Counted from the stretch's first letter, positions 36,778 through 47,161 are shown. The stretch: DNA of 64,000 nt from Hydrogenophaga sp. (GCA_030653975.1 JAURYH010000040.1:28955-92954); one strand, 5' to 3'. Translations and numbers: made by a program. The notes: a model not told the origin generated them from the sequence alone.

Positions 36778-39700
36778 GTGGCCGCAGCGAGCCTGCAAGC
36801 GCAATGGGCCTGGGTACCACAGAAAATCGAGCGCATGCTGGACGCCGCCCGCGGCGTCGCGCTCGAACCGATCCGCTCGGAGCTCTTTGGCGTTGCACGT
36901 TTTGAGCAACACGGTCGCAGCCTGGGCGTGTCGCACCGGGCCGGGCGCGCGGGCTTTGGCCAGGCCACGTTCTACCCGCGCCTGCAGAGCAACATCCGCA
37001 GCCTGCGGGCGGCCTACCAGTACATCGCGCACGAGGCCCACGAAGGGCACGACATCAGCCCCGCGGCCGAATGGCTGTTTGACAACTTCCACCTGATCGA
37101 AAGCCAGCTGCGGGAAATCCGCGAAGGCCTGCCGGCGCGTTATTACCGTTCGCTGCCGATGCTGCAGGAGCCGCCGCTGGTGGGGTTGCCGCGCATCTAC
37201 GGCGTGGCCTGGGCCTATGTCGCGCACACCGACAGTGCCTTTGACGAAAGCCTGCTGGTCCACTTTCTCGACGCCTACCAGGACGCGCGAGAACTCAGCC
37301 AGGGCGAGCTGTGGGCGCTGCCCACCACCTTGCGCGTGGTGCTGGTGGAAAACCTGCGCCGCCTGGCCGACCGCATCGCCAGCCACAAGGCCGCGCACGA
37401 CCTCGCCAGCCTGTGTGCCAGCCGCATCGAAGAACTGTCGCTGGGTGCGGTCACGTCGATGCACGGGCTCATGGGGCAGCGCGGGGTGGGCGATGTCTTT
37501 CTGTCGCAACTGGCGCAAAGCCTGGTGGGACACGCCACCGCTGGCGACTCGCCCCTGGCGCAGGTGCGCCGGTGGTTGCTGGACATGGTGCCCGACCTGG
37601 CCGTGCTGCAGGCCCATCACCACGCGGCCCAGGCCGCCGACCACCTGAGCGTGGGCAACGCCGTGACCGCGCTGCGCCTGATCGGAGCGGCCGACTGGCC
37701 CGCCATCGTGGCGCGCACCAGCCGCGTGGTCCGGGTGATGCTGCGTTCGCCGGTGTTCGAAGCCGAGGACGACGCCACGCGCGACACCACGCTGCACGGC
37801 ATCGAGCGCCTGTCCACCCAGAGCGGGCTGGGCGAGGCCGCGGTGGCCCAGGTGCTGCTGGTGCTGATGGACGGCGCCAGCGGCACCGCTGCGCTGGCCG
37901 GCCACTGGCTGCGCGGCGAAGGCCGCGCCACGCTGGAGCAGGCGCTCGGCCTGAAACACCGCGTGGCGGGTCTGTGGCGCTCGTTCACCGGGTTCTCGCG
38001 CACGCCCGCCTACCTGGGCGCGATGCTGGCGGGCACGCTGCTGCTGGTGGCGGGGCTGCTGCACCGGCCCGACTGGCTGGCCGCGGGCTGGCCGGTCCAG
38101 CTCGGCAGCGCGCTGGTGGGTCTGGTGATGCTGCTGCCCGCGTCCGAAGCCGTGGTGGCGGTGCTCAACCGCCTGATCGGCGAGTCGGTGAAACCCGCGC
38201 ACCTGCCGCGCCTGCTGCTGGCCGAGGGCATTCCGCCGCAGGCGCGGGTGATGGTGGTGGTGCCGGCCCTGCTGAACCACCCCGCCGGCATCGCGCAGAC
38301 GGTGCACCGGCTGCAGCTGCACCACCTCGCCAACCCCGAAGCCAACGCCCAGTTCGCCCTGCTCAGCGACTGGTGCGATGCCGACACCGAACACCGGCCC
38401 GAAGACCAGGCCCTGCTGTCGTACGCGCAAGACCAGCTCGCCGCGCTCAACACGCGCCACCCGGTGGCGCCGGGCCGCCCGCCGCGTTTCCTGCTGCTGC
38501 ACCGCGCCCGCAGCGAGAGCGCCACGCAGCGCCAGTGGCTGGGCTGGGAACGCAAGCGCGGCAAGCTGGAGCAGCTGGTGGCTGCTCTGGCCACCGGAGC
38601 GCCGGGGCCCTTCTTCGAGTTCGGCGAACTCTCGCGCATGGCGCCGCACACGCGTTACCTCTTCACCCTCGACAGCGACACCCAGCTGCCGCCGGGGCGC
38701 CTGCGCACCCTGGTGGGCGTGGCCGAACACCCGGACAACCAGCCCCGGCTGGACGCCAGCGGGCGGCGCGTGCTGCAGGGCTACGGCATCCTGCAGCCGC
38801 GCGTGGTGCCGCCGCTGGCGGGGGAGGGCACGCGCACCGCCTGGCAGTGGCTGTTCGACGGCCAGGCCGGCATCGACCCCTACAGCGCCATGAGCTCGGA
38901 CGTGTACCAGGACCTGTTTGGCGAAGGCAGCTTCACCGGCAAGGGCCTGCTGCACGTGGCCACGCTGCACGCCGTGCTGGGCCAGCGCCTGCCGACCGGG
39001 CAGGTGCTCAGCCACGACCTGCTCGAAGGCGCCCTGGTGCGCTGCGCCGTGGTGACCGACGTGACCCTGATCGAACCCGACCCCGACCACGCCGACGCCG
39101 CCGCCTCGCGCGGGCACCGCTGGGCCCGCGGCGACTGGCAGCTGCTGCCCTTCCTGCTGCACGGGCGCCAATGGCCACTGGGCACCATCAACCGCTGGAA
39201 ACTGTTTGACAACCTGCGCCGCTCGCTGGTGGCGCCGGCCTGCCTGCTGCTCATCGGCCTGGCCATGGCGGGTCTGGGCCTGTCGCTGCCCGCGGCGCTG
39301 GCGCTCACGCTGGCCGCCCACGCCGCCGGCCCGCTCATGGGCGCGCTGGCGGGCTGGGTGCCGAGCCATTGGCGCCTGCTGGGCCAGCGCACCCTGACCG
39401 CTGCGGCGCTGGACCTGCTGCGCGCGCTGGGCGGCGGACTCTGGCACCTGACGCTGCTGCCACAGCAGGCGCTGCTCGCGCTCGACGCCGTGCTGCGCAC
39501 CCTGCACCGGCTGCTGGTGAGCCGCCGGCACCTGCTCGAATGGACCACCGCAGAAGCGGCCCAGGCCGGACTGGGGACCGGCCTGCCGGCCACCCTGTGG
39601 CGCCACCGCGCCGGGCCGCTGGTCGCGTTCGCCCTGGCGGGCGGCCTGTGGCTGCTCACGCCGGTCCCCGGCGCACTGGCGCTGGCCGTGCTCGGGCTGT

Positions 39701-42700
39701 GGGCGCTGGCGCCGCTGCTGGTGTGGCTGGGCAACACCCCGTGGCCGCGCCGCCGCGCTGCGCTGGTGGCGGCCGACCGCGAACTGCTGGAAGGTGTGGC
39801 GCGCGACACCTGGCGACTCTTCGAGCGCTGCGTGGACGCCGACAACCACCACCTGCCGCCCGACAACCTGCAGACCGCGCCCTACGAGATGGTGGCGCAC
39901 CGCACCTCGCCCACCAACATCGGCCTGTATCTGCTGAGCACCGCCTGCGCGCGCCAGTTCGGCTGGATCGGCACGCAGGAGTTGCTGACGCGGCTGGAAG
40001 CCACGCTCGCCACCCTGCTGCAGATGGAGCGCCACCGCGGCCATTTCCTGAACTGGTACGACACCCGGACCCTGCATCCGCTGCCGCCGCGCTACGTGTC
40101 CACGGTGGACAGCGGCAACCTCTGTGCGCACCTGCTCGCCGTCGCCCAGGCCTGCACCGAGCTGGCCCGCGATCCACACGCCGCGCTGGCCGGCGCCGGG
40201 GCGCTGCGTTTGTCGCACCAGCGGCTGCAGCCGCGCCTGGGCCTGCTGCAGACCCTGCTGCACCGGCCCCTGGCGCAGACCGCCATCGGCCGGCTGCTGG
40301 AGACCGTCGCACCCGAACCCTGCGAACCCGTGGCCTGCGCCGCCTTTCACGCCCTGCTGCAGGAAGCCCGTCGCGAACTGGGTGGCCTGACCCAGGCACA
40401 CCACCCGGCCATCGTGAGTCACATCACCACGCCACAGGACGAACTGGTCTGGTTGCTGGGCGACCACCTCGCCACGCTGCACTCCACCTGCCAGGACGCC
40501 GCCGCGGTGGGCGCGGGCAGCAGCGAGCGTGCCACCCAGCGCCTGCTGGACCTCGCCGCTGCGCTGGAGGCGCTGGCCTGGGCACCCGACTTCCACTTTC
40601 TCTACAACCCCAAACGCCACCTGCTGCACATCGGTTACCGCCTTGATGAGCAGCAACTCGATACCAGCTACTACGACCTGCTGGCCTCCGAGTCGCGCAG
40701 CAGCAGCCTGGTCGCCATCGCCAAGGGCGACCTGCCGGTGCGCCACTGGGCGGCGCTGGGCCGGCCGTTCTTCGCCAGCGGGCGGCGCGCCGTGCTGCGT
40801 TCCTGGTCGGGCTCGATGTTCGAGTACCTGATGCCCTCGCTGGTGGCCGCCGAGCCGCGCGGCAGTGCCCTGCGCGAAGCCGGGCGCTCGGCCCTGCAGG
40901 AGCAGATGGCCTTCGTGCACGGCACGGCCATGCCCTGGGGTATCTCCGAAAGCGCCTACGCCGGTCAGGACCACACCCTGGCCTACCAGTACGCGCCCCA
41001 GGGCGTGCCGCGCCTGGCCCTGCGTCGCACCCCGGTGGACGTCCGCGTGATCGCACCCTACGCCACCGTGCTCGCGACCCAGGTGGATCCGGCGCTGGCC
41101 TGCGACAACCTGCGGCGCCTGGGCGCGCTGTCGGCGCGCGGGCGCTACGGCTTCTTCGAGGCGCTGGACTTCACCCCCGCGCGGCAGACCCACGGCGGGC
41201 GCTTCACCGTGGTCCACACCTTCATGGCGCACCACCAGGGCATGAGCCTGGTGGCACTGGCCAATGTGCTGCGCGGTGGCATGGCGCAACGCTGGGGCAT
41301 GGCGCATCCGCGCATGGAGGCGGTGGCTTCGCTGCTGCACGAGCGCGCGCCGCGCGAACTGCCCGCACTGCAGGCGCCGCTGCGACTGCCGCTGCAGGCC
41401 TTGCAACGCCGCGCGCCCGACCACATCCGCACGCTCACCCCCGGCGCGCAGGCGCTGGAGCCCACGCAGCTGCTGGGCAACGGACGCTACAGCGTCACGC
41501 TGCGCGCCAACGGCGCGGGCTGGAGCCGCTGGGGCCAGACCGGCATCACGCGCTGGCGCGACGACGCGCTGCGCGACGCCTGCGGCAGCTTCGTCTACCT
41601 GCGCCTGGACGCCGCCGGCGCGCCGGTGTCGGTCACGAGTCACCCGGCGCCCGATCCCCAGGCGGTCTACAGCTGCTGCTTCCACACCGACCGCGTGTGT
41701 TTCGATGCGGTCTGGCCCGAGCTGCGGATCAACACCACGGTCTGGGTCAGCCCGGAAGACGACGTCGAGCTGCGCAAGGTGGTGCTGTCCAACCTGAGCG
41801 ATCAGCCCATCGAGCTGGAGCTGATCTCGGCCTTCGATGTGACCCTGGCCAGCCACGCCGCCGACGAGGCGCACCCGGCGTTCTCCAACCTGTTCGTCAA
41901 GACCGACTGGCTGCCCGAGCAGCAGGCGCTGCGCTGCGTGCGCGCGCCGCGCCTGGTGACCGAGCCAGCGATGCAGGCGGCGCATTTTGTCGCCGACACC
42001 GAGGGCGAGGTGCTGGGGCTGCGCTGCCAGACCGACCGCCTGCGCTGGCTCGGCCGCCACCACACGCCGGGCCAGCCGCTGGCACAGATGGACCCGGTGC
42101 CGCTGGAACCCTGCGCGCTGGCCACCGGCCTGGACCCGGTGGCCGCGCTCGGCGTGCGCCTGCTGATCGCCCCGGGCGCGCAGGCCACGGTCACCTTCGC
42201 CACCGCCGCCAGCGACGATGCGGGCACGCTGCGCGCCGTGATCGACAAGTACCGCCAGCCCAGCTACGTGGCGCGTTCCTCGATGATGTCGGCCACGCTG
42301 GCCGGCATTTCGGCGGTGCCGCACCGCCCGCGCACCGACTACCTGCCCGCGCTGCAGGCCCTGACCACCGCCCTGGTGCTGACGCTGCCCAGGCTGGACA
42401 TGCCGCCGGCAGGTCCCACGAACGCGCCACCGCACCGCAGCGACCGGCGCCTGCTCTGGCCGCTGGCGATGTCGGGTGACCGCCCGCTGCTGCTGGTGCA
42501 CGCCGGGGCGCCACAGGGACTGGGTCTGCTGCGCGTGCTGGCGCTGGTGTTGCGCGAGTGGTCGCGCGCTGGCGTGGCCTGCGATGTGGTGGTGCTCAGC
42601 CACGAGGTGCACTCGTACCACATGCCGCTGCAGCGCGAGCTCACCCTGCTGATCGAACAGCACGCGGCCGACCGGCAGGCCCGCCCCGGACCGGCCGTGA

Positions 42701-45363
42701 CCGGCCTGCACCTGTTGCGGGCCGACGAGCTGTCGCCCGGACAGGTCACCACGCTGCGGCAGCTGGCGCGCGTGCAGCTGCAGGCCGACGGCCAGGCCCT
42801 GCTGCACCAGGTGCTCGGCTGGTGCGACCGCCACGAAACGCCGGTGGCGGGGCCGTGGGGAAGCGCGCGGGCGGTGTCCGACCCGGTGCCCCTGCGCCTG
42901 GGCGAGACCGCGGCCGCGCCGGCCGAAGGCGTGTTTTCGGACGGCATCGGCGCGTTCGCCTTTGCGGCGAGCGCCGCGCAGACGCCGCAGCGGCCCTGGT
43001 GCAACGTGCTGGCCAACCCCGGTTTTGGTGCGCTGGTGTCCGAGAGCGGCGGCGGCAACACCTGGGCGGGCAACAGCCGCCTGAACCAGCTCACCGCCTG
43101 GGCCAACGACCCCGTGGGCGACCCGCCGTCCGAGTGTTTCCTGCTGCAGGACCGCCGCACGCGCGAGGTCTGGAGCCTGACCCCGTCGGCCTGGGCCGCC
43201 CAGGGCATCAGCTACCAGGTGGTGCACGGCCAGGGTCTCACCACCATCAGCCACCGGCACGGCTCGCTGGCCGTGTCGGTGAGCTGGTGCGTCGATGCAG
43301 ACACCGCGGTCAAGCAGGTGCGCATCCGGCTGGTGAACCACGGCAGCGGCAAGGCCCACCTGCGCATCACCGGCCTGGTGGAATGGATGATGGGCGAGAA
43401 GCGCAGCGACCGCGCCAGCCTGCTGAGCCAGCCGGATTTCGAGAGCCCGCCAGGCGCCGGCCTGATCGGGCTGCTCTGCACCCAGACCGAGGCCGCGGGT
43501 GGTTTTGGCGATGGCACCGCTTTCTTTTGCGAATCGCACGAAGGTGTGGACGACCCCGAGGGCCTGGACTGGACCTGCGACCGCCGCGCCTTCTTCGACC
43601 GGCAGGGCCAGCTGGTGCTGCCGCAGCGCCTGGGGCAGCGCAGCGGTCACGGGCTGGACCCGTGTGCCGCGCTCTCCCGGCCGGTCACGCTGCGCCCCGG
43701 CGCGGCGCTCGACCAGGTCTTCCTCCTCGGCTACGCGCCCAGCCCGGAGGCGGCGCGTGCGCTCATGCGCCAGGCCACCGCCAGCAACGCCCGCGAGCGC
43801 GAACGCCGCACCCTGGCACGCTGGGACATGCTGCTCGGCAGCACCCAGGTGAAGACGCCCGACCCGCTCTTTGACACCCTCGTCAACCGCTGGCTGCTCT
43901 ACCAGACCGTGTCCTCGCGCCTGTGGGCCAAGGCCGGCTTCTACCAGGCCGGCGGCGCCACCGGCTACCGCGACCAGCTGCAGGACGCGATGGCCCTGGT
44001 GGGGGCCGACCCGGCCATCCTGCGCGCGCAGATCGTGCTCTGTGCCTCGCGCCAGTTCGAGGCCGGCGACGTGCAGCACTGGTGGCACGCGCCGGGCGGC
44101 GCTGGCGTGCGCACGCAATTTTCCGACGACCTGCTGTGGCTGCCCTATGCCACCACGCACTACCTGAACGCCACAGGCGACACCGCCCTGCTGGACGAGC
44201 CTGTGCACTTTCTCGAAGGCGCGCCGGTGCCCGAGGGCGCGGAAGACCGCTACGACACGCCCGCCATCAGCACCGCATCCGCCAGCGTCTACGAACACGG
44301 CGCGCGCGCCATCGACCGCAGCCTGCCAGTGGGTGCCCACGGCCTGCCGCTGATGGGCAGCGGCGACTGGAACGACGGCATGAACCGCGTCGGCAGCGAG
44401 GGCCGGGGCGAGTCGGTCTGGCTGGCCTGGTTCCTGTGCTTCATCGTGGCCGACTGGCTGCCGCTGGCGCGCGCACGCGGCGAGCGCGACCGGGCCAGAA
44501 ACTGGGAAGCCGCGCTCACGGGCTGGCGCGTCGCGCTGGGCAGCGAGGCCTGGGACGGTGCCTGGTTCAAGCGCGCCTTCTTTGACGATGGCAGCGCGCT
44601 GGGTTCGGCCACGCAGGCCGAGGCCCGCATCGACCTGATCGCGCAGGCCTGGAGCGTGCTCTCGGGCCAGACCTCGCCCGAGCGCCAGCGCCTGGCGATG
44701 GACGCGGTGGAGGCCCATCTGGTGGACCCGGTGCACGGCCTGATCCGCCTGCTGAACCCGCCGCTGCAAAACGCCAGCCCCAGCGCCGGTTACATCCAGG
44801 CCTACCCGCCGGGCGTGCGCGAGAACGGCGGGCAGTACGCCCATGCCGGCGTCTGGGCCCTGATGGCCGCGGCGAAGCTGGCGCTGCGGGAACCGGGCAA
44901 CACCTACGCCCGCAACACACCCTACCGCTACTTCACCTACCTGAGCCCGGCACACCGCGCGGCGCACCCGCAGTGGGGCGCGTCTTATGGTGTGGAGCCC
45001 TATGTGATGGCGGCCGATGTCTACAGCGCGCCGCCCTTTGAGGGCCGCGGCGGCTGGAGCTGGTACACCGGCGCCGCGGGCTGGCTGCACCGCGCCGCGC
45101 TGGGCTCCATCCTGGGTCTGCAGATGGGCGCCGAAGACCTGTGTTTCACCCCCTGCCTGCCCACGCACTGGCCCCGCGCCGAGTTGACACTGGTGCGCAA
45201 CGGGCACAGCATGCGTTTTGTGCTGGTGCGTGGCGAACCGCTGGCGGCCCTGGCCACCTGCACCGACCCCCATGCCCAGTTGCTGCGGGTGGGTGAGTCC
45301 CTGCGCTGGACCGATCTGCCGCAAAACAGCTGTTTTGTCGTGCCGTTGTTACCCGCCGCCTGA
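36778..45363 (+). CDS. ndvB: Cyclic beta-1,2-glucan synthase (NdvB/Cgs-like)
   Basis: A 2861-residue membrane enzyme with the usual length and layout of cyclic beta-1,2-glucan synthases. N-terminal region 1-410; helices about 412-470; glycosyltransferase 84 domain with LFTLDSDTQLPPGRL (around 630) and the processive RGHRWARGDWQ motif (around 780); helices about 815-985; glucoamylase-like domain about 1035-1500 (HRTSPTNIGLYLLS, TFMAHHQGMSLVAL); two GH94-type beta domains; and a GH94 catalytic region with GSGDWNDGMNRVG (around 2527). Such enzymes build, length-control and cyclise periplasmic glucans used in osmotic adaptation and host interaction. GTG 36778 abuts the preceding stop; an in-frame ATG lies near 36835. 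A stress dyad upstream suggests stress induction. Confidence 0.92.
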   Translation: MAAASLQAQWAWVPQKIERMLDAARGVALEPIRSELFGVARFEQHGRSLGVSHRAGRAGFGQATFYPRLQSNIRSLRAAYQYIAHEAHEGHDISPAAEWLFDNFHLIESQLREIREGLPARYYRSLPMLQEPPLVGLPRIYGVAWAYVAHTDSAFDESLLVHFLDAYQDARELSQGELWALPTTLRVVLVENLRRLADRIASHKAAHDLASLCASRIEELSLGAVTSMHGLMGQRGVGDVFLSQLAQSLVGHATAGDSPLAQVRRWLLDMVPDLAVLQAHHHAAQAADHLSVGNAVTALRLIGAADWPAIVARTSRVVRVMLRSPVFEAEDDATRDTTLHGIERLSTQSGLGEAAVAQVLLVLMDGASGTAALAGHWLRGEGRATLEQALGLKHRVAGLWRSFTGFSRTPAYLGAMLAGTLLLVAGLLHRPDWLAAGWPVQLGSALVGLVMLLPASEAVVAVLNRLIGESVKPAHLPRLLLAEGIPPQARVMVVVPALLNHPAGIAQTVHRLQLHHLANPEANAQFALLSDWCDADTEHRPEDQALLSYAQDQLAALNTRHPVAPGRPPRFLLLHRARSESATQRQWLGWERKRGKLEQLVAALATGAPGPFFEFGELSRMAPHTRYLFTLDSDTQLPPGRLRTLVGVAEHPDNQPRLDASGRRVLQGYGILQPRVVPPLAGEGTRTAWQWLFDGQAGIDPYSAMSSDVYQDLFGEGSFTGKGLLHVATLHAVLGQRLPTGQVLSHDLLEGALVRCAVVTDVTLIEPDPDHADAAASRGHRWARGDWQLLPFLLHGRQWPLGTINRWKLFDNLRRSLVAPACLLLIGLAMAGLGLSLPAALALTLAAHAAGPLMGALAGWVPSHWRLLGQRTLTAAALDLLRALGGGLWHLTLLPQQALLALDAVLRTLHRLLVSRRHLLEWTTAEAAQAGLGTGLPATLWRHRAGPLVAFALAGGLWLLTPVPGALALAVLGLWALAPLLVWLGNTPWPRRRAALVAADRELLEGVARDTWRLFERCVDADNHHLPPDNLQTAPYEMVAHRTSPTNIGLYLLSTACARQFGWIGTQELLTRLEATLATLLQMERHRGHFLNWYDTRTLHPLPPRYVSTVDSGNLCAHLLAVAQACTELARDPHAALAGAGALRLSHQRLQPRLGLLQTLLHRPLAQTAIGRLLETVAPEPCEPVACAAFHALLQEARRELGGLTQAHHPAIVSHITTPQDELVWLLGDHLATLHSTCQDAAAVGAGSSERATQRLLDLAAALEALAWAPDFHFLYNPKRHLLHIGYRLDEQQLDTSYYDLLASESRSSSLVAIAKGDLPVRHWAALGRPFFASGRRAVLRSWSGSMFEYLMPSLVAAEPRGSALREAGRSALQEQMAFVHGTAMPWGISESAYAGQDHTLAYQYAPQGVPRLALRRTPVDVRVIAPYATVLATQVDPALACDNLRRLGALSARGRYGFFEALDFTPARQTHGGRFTVVHTFMAHHQGMSLVALANVLRGGMAQRWGMAHPRMEAVASLLHERAPRELPALQAPLRLPLQALQRRAPDHIRTLTPGAQALEPTQLLGNGRYSVTLRANGAGWSRWGQTGITRWRDDALRDACGSFVYLRLDAAGAPVSVTSHPAPDPQAVYSCCFHTDRVCFDAVWPELRINTTVWVSPEDDVELRKVVLSNLSDQPIELELISAFDVTLASHAADEAHPAFSNLFVKTDWLPEQQALRCVRAPRLVTEPAMQAAHFVADTEGEVLGLRCQTDRLRWLGRHHTPGQPLAQMDPVPLEPCALATGLDPVAALGVRLLIAPGAQATVTFATAASDDAGTLRAVIDKYRQPSYVARSSMMSATLAGISAVPHRPRTDYLPALQALTTALVLTLPRLDMPPAGPTNAPPHRSDRRLLWPLAMSGDRPLLLVHAGAPQGLGLLRVLALVLREWSRAGVACDVVVLSHEVHSYHMPLQRELTLLIEQHAADRQARPGPAVTGLHLLRADELSPGQVTTLRQLARVQLQADGQALLHQVLGWCDRHETPVAGPWGSARAVSDPVPLRLGETAAAPAEGVFSDGIGAFAFAASAAQTPQRPWCNVLANPGFGALVSESGGGNTWAGNSRLNQLTAWANDPVGDPPSECFLLQDRRTREVWSLTPSAWAAQGISYQVVHGQGLTTISHRHGSLAVSVSWCVDADTAVKQVRIRLVNHGSGKAHLRITGLVEWMMGEKRSDRASLLSQPDFESPPGAGLIGLLCTQTEAAGGFGDGTAFFCESHEGVDDPEGLDWTCDRRAFFDRQGQLVLPQRLGQRSGHGLDPCAALSRPVTLRPGAALDQVFLLGYAPSPEAARALMRQATASNARERERRTLARWDMLLGSTQVKTPDPLFDTLVNRWLLYQTVSSRLWAKAGFYQAGGATGYRDQLQDAMALVGADPAILRAQIVLCASRQFEAGDVQHWWHAPGGAGVRTQFSDDLLWLPYATTHYLNATGDTALLDEPVHFLEGAPVPEGAEDRYDTPAISTASASVYEHGARAIDRSLPVGAHGLPLMGSGDWNDGMNRVGSEGRGESVWLAWFLCFIVADWLPLARARGERDRARNWEAALTGWRVALGSEAWDGAWFKRAFFDDGSALGSATQAEARIDLIAQAWSVLSGQTSPERQRLAMDAVEAHLVDPVHGLIRLLNPPLQNASPSAGYIQAYPPGVRENGGQYAHAGVWALMAAAKLALREPGNTYARNTPYRYFTYLSPAHRAAHPQWGASYGVEPYVMAADVYSAPPFEGRGGWSWYTGAAGWLHRAALGSILGLQMGAEDLCFTPCLPTHWPRAELTLVRNGHSMRFVLVRGEPLAALATCTDPHAQLLRVGESLRWTDLPQNSCFVVPLLPAA

Positions 45364-45383
45364 CCGGCGAGCCAGGGTGATCG

Positions 45384-45411
45384 GGTCCTGTCCGTGACAG
45401 GACCGGCTTTT
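45384..45411 (+). terminator. Terminator after glucan synthase
   Basis: Stem GGTCCTGT/ACAGGACC with loop CCGTG, followed by GGCTTTT. It overlaps stress dyad e by two bases. Confidence 0.7.
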
Positions 45412-45427
45412 GTGCGTCAGCGAACAG
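45410..45427. promoter_or_regulatory. Stress dyad e (TTGTGCGT CA GCGAACAG)
   Basis: Both half-sites fit CTGT(T/G)CG(T/C), with one T for C at the first base. Centred 131.5 bp upstream of the first Crp-type regulator. Confidence 0.6.
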
Positions 45428-45549
45428 ACAAAACACCTTCCGGGGTATAAGCTACCGCACGCACCCAACTGCCCGGTTCACGTTCCGCGCAGGCTGTCAC
45501 AACGGCCCGTACCGCGGTCGAAAGAGCATTCACAAGAGGGAGATGAACG

Positions 45550-46269
45550 ATGGATATTGAGCCGGACCAGTCCGCCAACCAATTGCTGGCCTCGTTGCCA
45601 GCATCCGAATGGCAACGCATGGGTCCGCTGCTGGAGGCGGTGGACCTGCCGCTGGGCCAGGTGCTCTACGAGTCCGGCAGCAAGATGGGCCACGTCTACT
45701 TCCCGATCAACGCCATCGTCTCGCTGCTGTACGTGATGGAAGACGGCTCGTCGGCCGAGATCGCCGTGGTGGGCAAAGAGGGCCTGGTCGGCATCGCGCT
45801 CTTCATGGGCGGCGAGACCACGCCCAGCCGCGCCGTCGTGCAGAGCGCCGGCCAGGGTTACCGCCTGCGCGCGGCCGACATCAAGCAGGAATTCAACCGC
45901 TCGGGGCCGGTGCTGCACCTGCTGCTGCGCTACACCCAGGCGCTCATCACCCAGATGGCGCAGACGGCGGTGTGCAACCGCCACCATTCGCTGGACCAGC
46001 AGCTCTGCCGCTGGCTGCTGCTGAGCCTGGACCGCCTGAACGGCAACGAACTGGTGATGACGCAGGAGCTGATCGCCAACATGCTGGGCGTGCGCCGCGA
46101 GGGCGTGACCGAAGCCGCGCTCAAGCTGCAAAAACTCGGCATCATCCGTTATGCACGGGGTCACATCACCGTGATCGACCGCGACGCGCTGGAAACGCGT
46201 GTCTGCGAGTGTTATGCCGTGGTCAAGAAAGAGTACGACCGCCTGCTGCCCCACCGCCTCGCGGTCTGA
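45550..46269 (+). CDS. Crp/Fnr family regulator, stress-cluster copy 1
   Basis: A 239-residue regulator with a cyclic-nucleotide-binding-type domain (about 25-130; VLYESGSKMGHVYFPINAIVS) lacking the full cAMP phosphate-binding signature, and an HTH (about 170-215) with recognition region LGVRREGVTEAALKL. This differs from both CRP and FNR recognition helices, so another DNA sequence is expected. Relatives are common in betaproteobacteria near CsbD, BON and OmpA genes. It has a stress dyad 131.5 bp upstream, which would allow autoregulation. Confidence 0.88.
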   Translation: MDIEPDQSANQLLASLPASEWQRMGPLLEAVDLPLGQVLYESGSKMGHVYFPINAIVSLLYVMEDGSSAEIAVVGKEGLVGIALFMGGETTPSRAVVQSAGQGYRLRAADIKQEFNRSGPVLHLLLRYTQALITQMAQTAVCNRHHSLDQQLCRWLLLSLDRLNGNELVMTQELIANMLGVRREGVTEAALKLQKLGIIRYARGHITVIDRDALETRVCECYAVVKKEYDRLLPHRLAV

Positions 46270-46285
46270 GAAGGGCTCTCGATCT

Positions 46286-46303
46286 GGGTGCGGTATCGAA
46301 CAG
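46286..46303. promoter_or_regulatory. Stress dyad f (GGGTGCGG TA TCGAACAG)
   Basis: 13 of 18 bases match the reverse form. Centred 86.5 bp upstream of ATG 46381. The weakest member. Confidence 0.4.
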
Positions 46304-46380
46304 ACACCGCCGGGTACCTGCCGTTACAAAGCCAGACGGATGGGCGCGTTTTGCGCGGATCCTGCACCAGGGCACCTGCC

Positions 46381-46575
46381 ATGATCGAACTCGCGAACAA
46401 AGCCAAACCGCCGGCGCCGGAGCCCCTCACGCCGGAGCAGCAGAAAGACGCCATGACCAGCGAAGGCGCACCGCCAGCGGGGCCGAAGCGTCCGTCGGAA
46501 CCGCCAGCGCCGGTGCGACCCACCTGGAGCCTGCCACAGGCCGCCCTGGGCACGCCTGTGACACGGCGCCGCTGA
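46381..46575 (+). CDS. Short proline-rich hypothetical protein
   Basis: A 64-residue, proline/alanine/lysine-rich, probably disordered protein (PPAPEPLTPEQQKDAM, then RPSEPPAPVRPTW). No family recognised. It lies 25 bp before the hemerythrin-like gene and 86.5 bp behind a weak dyad, so it may be a genuine small stress gene; compositional evidence alone is weak. Confidence 0.45.
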   Translation: MIELANKAKPPAPEPLTPEQQKDAMTSEGAPPAGPKRPSEPPAPVRPTWSLPQAALGTPVTRRR

Positions 46576-46600
46576 AACGCCGCAGCCGGAGAGCGCACCG

Positions 46601-47152
46601 ATGCAACACAAAGCCCGCTTGCGCACGCGCGATGCCCTGGAACAGTTGCGGCTGGATCACGAGGTGATCCGCAAGCTGCTGCGCGAGTACGACAACGTGC
46701 GCCTGGTCGAGGGCTGCGGCCCCGAGCAAAAAGCCGAGATCGTGGACCGGCTGTGCGAGGCGCTGAGCCTGAATGCGCAGATCGAGGAAGAAGTCTTTTA
46801 CCCGGGGGTGCGCCCGGTGCTGGACTGCGACGCCCGCGCCCAGGCGGTCCTGTGGGACCGCACGGCGCTGCGCGACCTGATCGCGCGGATCGACGAAATG
46901 GACCCCGCCGATCCCGGCTACGACGCCATGGTCAACGACATCGGCGACTGCGTGCTGCCCCGCATGGACGAGGTGCGGGCGGTCCTGTTTGTGGCGGTGC
47001 GCGGGGTGGGGGTGGACACCGCCTTGCTGGGCGAACAGATGGCCCGCTGGCGCCGCGCGCAGCAACAGGATGTCACCCTGCTGGGCTTGCCGCCACCGCG
47101 GAAGGTGCCGTTGTCCGGCTGGCCGGCGGACTGCCATCTGACGCTGGCCTGA
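46601..47152 (+). CDS. Hemerythrin-like (HHE) protein
   Basis: A 183-residue protein whose first 150 residues fit a hemerythrin four-helix bundle: LEQLRLDHEVIRKLLREYD supplies the first histidine and EEEVFYPGVRPVL the glutamate. Canonical HHE proteins have more histidines; here helices 3 and 4 have few, so the di-iron site may be incomplete. Relatives are linked to nitric oxide, oxygen or iron stress. It ends at the convergent terminator before the OmpA-type gene. Confidence 0.75.
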   Translation: MQHKARLRTRDALEQLRLDHEVIRKLLREYDNVRLVEGCGPEQKAEIVDRLCEALSLNAQIEEEVFYPGVRPVLDCDARAQAVLWDRTALRDLIARIDEMDPADPGYDAMVNDIGDCVLPRMDEVRAVLFVAVRGVGVDTALLGEQMARWRRAQQQDVTLLGLPPPRKVPLSGWPADCHLTLA

Positions 47153-47161
47153 ACCCCACGC

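Noticed and set aside
36538..45324. A 2928-codon open frame on the minus strand opposite the glucan synthase
   Set aside because: It is a GC-rich codon-bias shadow: repetitive His/Gln/Arg/Gly composition and no domain, whereas the plus strand encodes a full NdvB-like enzyme.
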